Assembly: GCA_029865405.1 (NCBI GenBank)
Contig: JAOUGZ010000064.1
Coordinates: 1 to 10,141, forward strand
DNA: 10,141 bases
Origin: Betaproteobacteria bacterium
Lineage (GTDB): Bacteria > Pseudomonadota > Gammaproteobacteria > Burkholderiales > SG8-39
Direction of reading: 5' to 3'
Positions within the stretch are counted from its first letter, which is position 1. Each line of letters opens with the position of its first letter. Shown here piece by piece: positions 5,600 through 10,141 of this stretch. The translations under genes and the position numbers were made by a program. A model generated the notes under the pieces. The model worked only from the letters and a program-made list of their open reading frames with translations. It ran no database searches and was not told the DNA's origin.

Positions 5600-7492
5600 A
5601 TGCAGTTTCCGACTGAATTCGATGTCATCGTCGTCGGTGGCGGCCACGCTGGCACCGAAGCTGCCCTCGCCGCCGCGCGCATGGGCAGCCAGACCTTGTT
5701 GCTGACCCACAGCATTGAGACGCTCGGCCAGATGTCGTGCAACCCCTCCATCGGCGGAATCGGCAAGGGGCATCTGGTCCGGGAAGTCGATGCGCTGGGG
5801 GGCGCGATGGCACTGGCAACCGATGAGGCAGGAATCCAGTTCCGTACGTTGAACCGGTCCAAGGGCCCTGCCGTGCGCGCGACGCGAGCTCAGGCTGATC
5901 GTGTTCTCTACCGGCGCGCTATCCGCTCGCGACTGGAGAATCAACCCGGTTTGACGCTCTTCCAGCAGGCGGTGGACGACATCCTGCTTGAGGGGGATTG
6001 CGCGCGGGGAGTGATGACGCAGCTTGGCGTTCGCTTTCGCGCCCGCGCCGTAGTCCTGACAGCCGGGACCTTCCTTTCGGGCCGAGTGCACGTTGGATTG
6101 CAGAGCTATGAGGCGGGCCGAGCGGGCGATCCAGCGTCGGTTACGCTGGCGGCGCGACTGCGCGAGATGCGGCTGCCCGTGGGCCGGCTCAAGACGGGTA
6201 CGCCACCGCGCCTTGACGGGCGCACGATCGATTTCTCCGTTCTGGAAGCGCAGCCGGGCGACACGCCGGAGCCGATATTCTCGTTCCTTGGCAGCCGCGA
6301 GATGCACCCGCAGCAGTTGCCTTGCTGGGTCGCGCATACGAACGAGCGCACGCACGATCTGATCCGGGAGGGCCTGGATCGCTCCCCGATGTATACCGGC
6401 GCGATTCAGGGGGTCGGCCCGCGCTATTGCCCGTCGATCGAGGACAAGATCCATCGCTTCGCCAGCAAGCCCAGCCACCAGATCTTCCTCGAGCCCGAGG
6501 GGCTGGAGACGCACGAGATCTATCCGAATGGAATCTCCACCAGCTTGCCTTTCGACGTCCAGCTGCAGCTTGTGCGCTCGATACGCGGCCTTGAGCAGGC
6601 GCATATCCTGCGCCCGGGCTACGCCATCGAGTACGACTATTTCGATCCGCGCAACCTGAAGTCCTCGCTCGAGACCAAGACGATCGGCAGCCTGTTCTTT
6701 GCTGGGCAGATCAACGGCACGACAGGCTATGAGGAGGCCGCGGCACAGGGGCTCCTCGCGGGGATGAATGCAGGCTTGCAGGCGCGCGGCGAAGCGCCGT
6801 GGTGTCCGCGCCGCGACGAAGCGTATCTGGGCGTCTTGGTGGACGACCTCGTGACGCGGGGCGTATCCGAGCCTTACCGGATGTTCACCAGCCGCGCCGA
6901 GTACCGTCTGCAACTGCGCGAGGACAACGCCGATCTGCGCCTTTCCGCAGTCGGTCGCCGGCTGGGCGTCGTCGACGAGGCGCGCTGGACCGCCTTTTGC
7001 CGGAAGCGCGATGCCATTGCTGCAGAACAGGCGCGACTGGAAAAACTCTGGGCAAGCCCCCGGACGATTCCGGAAGCCGACGCGGTTCGGGTACTCGGCC
7101 AGCCACTCGAGCGCGAGTACTCGTACGCTGCGCTCCTCCGGCGACCGCATGTGAGTTATGACTCACTTATGACACTACCAAACTCCGGAGCCGGCGTATC
7201 TGAGAAGGCTGTTGTAGAACAGATCGAAGTCCAGGCCAAGTACCGCGGTTACGTGGACCGGCAGCGTGACGAGGTGACCAGACATGCAGCGCAGGAAGAC
7301 CAGCGTCTGCCCCCCCACTTGGACTTCGCCTCGGTACGCGGGCTGTCCAAGGAAGTGCAACAGTTGCTGCAGCGCCATAGGCCCGAGACCATGGGCCAGG
7401 CGGCACGCATTGCAGGGGTGACGCCAGCGGCAATTGCGCTGCTCCTCGTGCACCTGAAGCGCATCGCGGCGCCAAAGAAGAAAAGTGCATGA
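5600..7492 (+). CDS. mnmG: tRNA uridine-5-carboxymethylaminomethyl modification enzyme MnmG (GidA)
   Basis: 630 residues, nearly the same as E. coli MnmG. With MnmE it installs the carboxymethylaminomethyl group on U34 of certain tRNAs in the cytoplasm, using FAD, NADH and methylene-tetrahydrofolate. The N-terminal FAD-binding fold shows [12 protein letters not shown] (G13, G15, G18). [20 protein letters not shown] holds C47, and [11 protein letters not shown] holds C277, both at the numbering of the catalytic-region cysteines in the E. coli enzyme. The C-terminal helical domain that contacts MnmE and tRNA ends with ISGVTPAAI-like sequence ([18 protein letters not shown]). The ATG at 5600 has only a weak upstream purine stretch, but the MQFP start and alignment to the family support it. 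It is the first gene of an operon whose next gene starts inside its stop codon region. Confidence 0.97.
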   Translation: MQFPTEFDVIVVGGGHAGTEAALAAARMGSQTLLLTHSIETLGQMSCNPSIGGIGKGHLVREVDALGGAMALATDEAGIQFRTLNRSKGPAVRATRAQADRVLYRRAIRSRLENQPGLTLFQQAVDDILLEGDCARGVMTQLGVRFRARAVVLTAGTFLSGRVHVGLQSYEAGRAGDPASVTLAARLREMRLPVGRLKTGTPPRLDGRTIDFSVLEAQPGDTPEPIFSFLGSREMHPQQLPCWVAHTNERTHDLIREGLDRSPMYTGAIQGVGPRYCPSIEDKIHRFASKPSHQIFLEPEGLETHEIYPNGISTSLPFDVQLQLVRSIRGLEQAHILRPGYAIEYDYFDPRNLKSSLETKTIGSLFFAGQINGTTGYEEAAAQGLLAGMNAGLQARGEAPWCPRRDEAYLGVLVDDLVTRGVSEPYRMFTSRAEYRLQLREDNADLRLSAVGRRLGVVDEARWTAFCRKRDAIAAEQARLEKLWASPRTIPEADAVRVLGQPLEREYSYAALLRRPHVSYDSLMTLPNSGAGVSEKAVVEQIEVQAKYRGYVDRQRDEVTRHAAQEDQRLPPHLDFASVRGLSKEVQQLLQRHRPETMGQAARIAGVTPAAIALLLVHLKRIAAPKKKSA

Positions 7493-8115
7493 CGCCGCTT
7501 ACCGCGCTGCGTCGCGGCCTCGCCGGTCTCGGCCAGCCGCTGGCCGAGACCGCGCAGGAGCAGCTGCTCACGTATCTCGAGCTCCTGTCCAAGTGGAACA
7601 AGACCTATAACCTGACCGCGATCCGCGATCCCATGCAGATGATCACCCACCACCTGCTCGACTCGTTGGCGGTATTGCCGCACCTACCTGCGGGCGCCCT
7701 CGCCGACGTCGGCTCCGGCGGCGGCCTGCCCGGCATTCCGCTCGCCATCGCCGAACCGGCGCGCCGCGTGACGCTGAATGACGCCAGCCACAAGAAGACC
7801 GCGTTTCTGCAGCAAGCGGTCATCGAGTTGCGCCTGACGAACGCCGACGTGCACACGGGCCGCGTGCAGGCGTGGCGCCCCGAGCGTCCGTTTTCCTGCG
7901 TCATCGCTCGGGGCTTCGCCGAACTCGCGCAGTTCGTCGCCAGCTGCCGCCACCTGGTGCGCGAGGGCGGCGTGCTCGCAGCCATGAAGGGTGCATATCC
8001 GCAAGACGAACTCGATCGCCTGCCGCCCGATGCCGATTGCGGCGACGTGCGCCGGCTGCAGGTGCCGATGCTGGACGCGGAGCGCCATCTGGTGCTGTGT
8101 CGCTGCGCGCCATGA
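7489..8115 (+). CDS. rsmG: 16S rRNA (guanine527-N7)-methyltransferase RsmG (GidB)
   Basis: 208 residues. RsmG methylates N7 of G527 in the 530 loop of 16S rRNA using S-adenosylmethionine; loss of this mark gives low-level streptomycin resistance in several bacteria. The family segments are in order: [15 protein letters not shown] (34-48), HHLLDSL (54-60), the SAM-binding glycine loop [16 protein letters not shown] (72-87), [14 protein letters not shown] (94-107) where a conserved acidic residue contacts SAM, and VIARGFAEL (138-146). The ATG at 7489 overlaps the mnmG stop as ATGA, preceded by a purine-rich run (AAAGAAGAAAAG) that is a weak ribosome site. The gene's 5' part contains an unusually stable hairpin (7524-7552), described separately. 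Length and order are normal for the family. Confidence 0.96.
   Translation: MTPLTALRRGLAGLGQPLAETAQEQLLTYLELLSKWNKTYNLTAIRDPMQMITHHLLDSLAVLPHLPAGALADVGSGGGLPGIPLAIAEPARRVTLNDASHKKTAFLQQAVIELRLTNADVHTGRVQAWRPERPFSCVIARGFAELAQFVASCRHLVREGGVLAAMKGAYPQDELDRLPPDADCGDVRRLQVPMLDAERHLVLCRCAP
7524..7552 (+). repeat. Perfect 13-bp-arm hairpin inside the start of rsmG
   Basis: CGGTCTCGGCCAG (7524-7536) and CTGGCCGAGACCG (7540-7552) are exact reverse complements around a 3-base loop, CCG. It spans codons 12-22 of rsmG, starting 35 bases after the start codon. There is no T-run after it, so it is not an intrinsic terminator. Six bases downstream is a 12-bp perfect palindrome, GAGCAGCTGCTC (7558-7569). 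The structure is a direct observation; any function is unknown. Confidence 0.7.
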
Positions 8116-8906
8116 CCGAAGCACGCATCGTCGCCGTCGTGAACCAGAAGGGCGGCGTCGGCAAGACGACGACGAGCGTGAATCTCGCGGCCGCGCTGGC
8201 GCGCGCAGGGCACCGCACACTGCTGGTGGATCTCGACCCCCAGGGCAACGCCACCATGGGAAGCGGCGTGGACAAGCGCACCGCCGCGCGCACCGTGTAT
8301 CACGTGCTGCTCGGATTGGGCGAAGTCGCCATGATTCGCGTCCGCTCCGAGCAGGGTGGGTACGACCTGCTGCCCGCGAACCGCGAGCTGGCCGGCGCCG
8401 AGGTCGAGCTGGTCGAGCTCAGCAACCGCGAAGGCCGGCTCAAGGCGGCATTGGCGGGCGTGCGCGCGGACTATGAGTTCGTCTTCATCGACTGCCCGCC
8501 CTCGCTGTCGCTGCTCACGCTGAACGGACTGGTGGCCGCGCAGGCGGTGCTGATTCCGATGCAGTGCGAGTACTACGCGCTCGAAGGACTGTCCGACCTC
8601 GTCGGCACGATCAAGCGCGTGCGCGCGCACCTCAATCCGCAGCTGGAAATCACGGGCCTGGTGCGCACCATGTACGACCCGCGCAATACGCTGGCGCAGC
8701 AGGTGTCGGCGCAACTGGAAACGCATTTCGGCGACAAGGTCTACCGCAACATGGTGCCGCGCAACGTGCGCCTGGCCGAGGCGCCCAGCTACGGCATTCC
8801 CGCGGTCGTCTGGGATCCTGCGTCCAAGGGCGCGCAGGCCTATCTGGCGCTTGCGCAGGAAATGCTCGATCGCGAACGTCTTCCGGTGCCGGCGGCTGCG
8901 GCATGA
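8112..8906 (+). CDS. parA: Chromosome-partitioning ATPase ParA (Soj family)
   Basis: 264 residues, the usual size of small chromosomal ParA proteins that lack an N-terminal DNA-binding domain. The deviant Walker A motif KGGVGKTT (13-20) with its signature lysine K13, the A' motif LVDLDPQGN (38-46) and Walker B VFIDCPPS with D127 are all intact. ParA dimerises on ATP, binds nucleoid DNA without sequence specificity, and is released by ParB-parS complexes, which pull origin regions apart. The start ATG overlaps the rsmG stop as ATGA and has no clear Shine-Dalgarno sequence, suggesting translational coupling. The C-terminus ends in a low-complexity PVPAAAA tail. The parB partner follows directly and parS sites lie upstream of the operon, so a chromosomal rather than plasmid role is well supported. 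Confidence 0.96.
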   Translation: MTEARIVAVVNQKGGVGKTTTSVNLAAALARAGHRTLLVDLDPQGNATMGSGVDKRTAARTVYHVLLGLGEVAMIRVRSEQGGYDLLPANRELAGAEVELVELSNREGRLKAALAGVRADYEFVFIDCPPSLSLLTLNGLVAAQAVLIPMQCEYYALEGLSDLVGTIKRVRAHLNPQLEITGLVRTMYDPRNTLAQQVSAQLETHFGDKVYRNMVPRNVRLAEAPSYGIPAVVWDPASKGAQAYLALAQEMLDRERLPVPAAAA

Positions 8907-9742
8907 ACCAGAAACGCAAGGGACTGGGGCGCGGCCTGGACGCGCTTCTGGGCGGCGACGAAGCGCCGCGCGATACCCTCGCCACGCTGCCGGTGGCGCG
9001 TATCCAGCCGGGGCGCTACCAGCCGCGCACGCGCATGGACCAGGAAGCGCTGGCCGAGCTCGCCGCCTCGATCAAGTCGCAGGGGCTGATGCAGCCGGTG
9101 CTGGTGCGCCCCATGGATCGCGAGCGCTACGAGCTGATCGCGGGCGAGCGACGCTGGCGCGCTGCGCAGATGGCCGGGCTGCAGGAAATCCCGGCGCTGG
9201 TGCGGGAAGTGGCCGACGAATCGGCGCTCGCGATGTCGCTGATCGAGAACATCCAGCGCGAGGATCTCAATCCCATGGAGGAGGCCGCAGGCCTGCAGCG
9301 CCTGGTGGACGAATTTCGCATGACCCACGAGCAGGCGGCGGACGCAGTGGGCCGCTCGCGCAGCGCCACCACCAACCTGCTGCGCCTGCTGCGGCTCGCC
9401 AAGCCCGTGCAGGGCATGGTGATGCAGGCCGTGCTGGAGATGGGTCATGCGCGCGCCCTGCTGTCACTGGACAGCGCGCGCCAGATCGAGGCGGCAAATC
9501 GCATTGCGGCGCGCGGACTGTCGGTAAGAGAGGCCGAAGCCCTGGTCGGCAAGATGCATCGCGGCCACGGCACGCGTCGTGCACGCACGGTCGATCGCGA
9601 CCTCTCGCGGCTCGAGGAGGAGGTGTCGGGGCGCCTGGGGACGACGGTGGAGATCCGCGCAGGACGCAAGGGCCGAGGCAAAGTCATCGTGCATTACTCC
9701 GGTCTCGACCATCTGGATCAGCTGCTGAAGAAGCTGCGATGA
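8903..9742 (+). CDS. parB: Chromosome-partitioning protein ParB (parS-binding CTPase)
   Basis: 279 residues. The N-terminal KRKGLGRGLDALLGG (4-18) is the conserved basic ParA-stimulating segment. The CTP-binding domain shows GERRWRAAQMAGL (81-93, GERRxRA box) and ENIQREDLNPMEEA (115-128). A helix-turn-helix from about 140 to 165 (MTHEQAADAVGRSRSATTNL) reads parS, and the C-terminal part is the dimerisation domain, after a short charged linker around 215-235. ParB binds parS, hydrolyses CTP as a sliding clamp, and signals to ParA. Its DNA targets are very likely the two palindromes at 5507-5562. The ATG overlaps the parA stop as ATGA and lacks a good ribosome site, as at the other junctions of the operon. 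No terminator hairpin with a T-run was seen right after its stop. Confidence 0.96.
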   Translation: MNQKRKGLGRGLDALLGGDEAPRDTLATLPVARIQPGRYQPRTRMDQEALAELAASIKSQGLMQPVLVRPMDRERYELIAGERRWRAAQMAGLQEIPALVREVADESALAMSLIENIQREDLNPMEEAAGLQRLVDEFRMTHEQAADAVGRSRSATTNLLRLLRLAKPVQGMVMQAVLEMGHARALLSLDSARQIEAANRIAARGLSVREAEALVGKMHRGHGTRRARTVDRDLSRLEEEVSGRLGTTVEIRAGRKGRGKVIVHYSGLDHLDQLLKKLR

Positions 9743-9770
9743 AACAGCACCCATGTTGCACCGCAACGCG

Positions 9771-9800
9771 TTGACCATTCTTGGCGCAAGGCGATAAAAT
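9771..9800 (+). promoter_or_regulatory. Sigma-70-type promoter for the ATP synthase operon
   Basis: TTGACC (9771-9776) and TAAAAT (9795-9800) each match their consensus at five of six positions with an 18-base spacer. An alternative -10, GATAAA at 9793-9798, has a 16-base spacer. The transcript would start near 9807 and have a leader of about 20 bases before the atpI GTG. This is the best promoter match I found in the window. Confidence 0.6.
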
Positions 9801-9805
9801 TCCAC

Positions 9806-9820
9806 GCCTTCGCGGAAGGC
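9806..9820 (+). other. Small stem-loop covering the atpI ribosome-binding site
   Basis: GCCTTC (9806-9811) pairs with GAAGGC (9815-9820) around GCG. The likely Shine-Dalgarno bases GGAAGG (9814-9819) lie in its right arm, 8 bases before the GTG, so the stem could reduce atpI translation if it forms. A 6-bp stem with a 3-base loop may arise by chance. Confidence 0.3.
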
Positions 9821-9827
9821 TTGGGGC

Positions 9828-10141
9828 GTGAACACGGGCCTAGGCGCCCTGCGAAAGCCGATCCGCACAGTCCTGCGCTGGCAGCTGATAGCCACCGCCG
9901 TACTTGCGCTGGCCGGGGGGATCATGGCCGGTGCCGATGGCGCGTTGTCTGCTCTCCTCGGGGGCGGCGTAAGCGTCATTGCCGGCAGGGCATCCGCCGC
10001 GGTGGCGGCGATGGGCAAGGGGCAGTCCGCGGGGGAGGTCCTGATAGGAGCGTTGCTGGCCGAAGGCGTCAAGATCGGCCTGCTCGTGATGCTGCTGTGG
10101 CTAGTGCTGGCGACGTACCGAAGTGTCGTCGCGCCGGCGTT
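9828..10141 (+). CDS. atpI: ATP synthase subunit I (AtpI), N-terminal part
   Basis: The frame from the GTG at 9828 is open to the window end (104 codons). The product begins (M)NTGLGALRKPIRTVLRWQL, then a hydrophobic helix, then a glycine-rich SALLGGGVSVIAGR segment, a charged stretch and a second pair of hydrophobic helices; this arrangement is that of AtpI, the small membrane protein encoded first in F1Fo ATP synthase operons and thought to help assemble the c-ring. The position right after parB is that of the atp operon in many betaproteobacteria. The GTG start is chosen because it is in frame, follows GGAAGG at good spacing and sits just after a promoter; an ATG lies only deep inside the gene. 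The C-terminal end and atpB are beyond the window. Confidence 0.85.
   Translation, partial: MNTGLGALRKPIRTVLRWQLIATAVLALAGGIMAGADGALSALLGGGVSVIAGRASAAVAAMGKGQSAGEVLIGALLAEGVKIGLLVMLLWLVLATYRSVVAPA

Noticed and set aside
5564..7150. A 528-codon minus-strand frame opposite mnmG
   Set aside because: It has no recognisable motif and mnmG on the plus strand is certain along the same bases.

Overview
The window looks like a high-GC (roughly mid-60s percent by eye) chromosomal segment from a betaproteobacterium, most likely Burkholderiales or a relative. The main reason is the gene order mnmG-rsmG-parA-parB followed by atpI, as seen on the main chromosome of Burkholderia and Ralstonia relatives, together with two parS-type palindromes. 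A TAXI-type TRAP transporter and a class III aminotransferase are also common in such genomes. This assignment rests on recalled gene order and protein character, not on a search.

Layout: (a) 1-333, the 3' end of a class III PLP aminotransferase, whose start lies outside the window. (b) 384-1346 and 1422-4004, a two-gene TRAP transporter: a TAXI-family periplasmic binding protein and a large fused DctQM permease with a C-terminal DUF3394-type domain. A strong hairpin sits between the two genes. (c) 4005-4247, a convergent region with no confident gene, one weak small reading frame (minus strand, 4001-4192) and a hairpin. (d) 4248-5426, minus strand, a 12-TM major facilitator transporter. (e) 5427-5599, a divergent intergenic region with two parS sites 40 bp apart and further inverted repeats. 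(f) 5600-9742, the compact operon mnmG, rsmG, parA, parB, in which each of the three junctions is an ATGA overlap. (g) 9771-9800, a good sigma-70-type promoter, followed by atpI (9828 to beyond the window end), normally the first gene of the F1Fo ATP synthase operon.

The genes fall into two groups. The left part is accessory metabolism and transport: an aminotransferase, apparently in one transcription unit with a sodium- or proton-driven TRAP uptake system for an unknown organic anion, then an unrelated efflux-type MFS carrier. The right part is conserved core: tRNA wobble modification (MnmG), 16S rRNA methylation (RsmG), chromosome segregation (ParA, ParB and the parS sites they act on) and the start of the ATP synthase operon. 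The parS sites lie just upstream of the operon that encodes their own binding protein.

I saw no CRISPR array, insertion sequence, prophage gene, tRNA, rRNA or new defence-like system. The points most worth a second look are DNA and RNA structures: a perfect 13-bp-arm hairpin inside the start of rsmG, the TRAP intergenic hairpin with a GNRA loop, the parS pair with its flanking repeats, and the unbroken run of ATGA overlaps.
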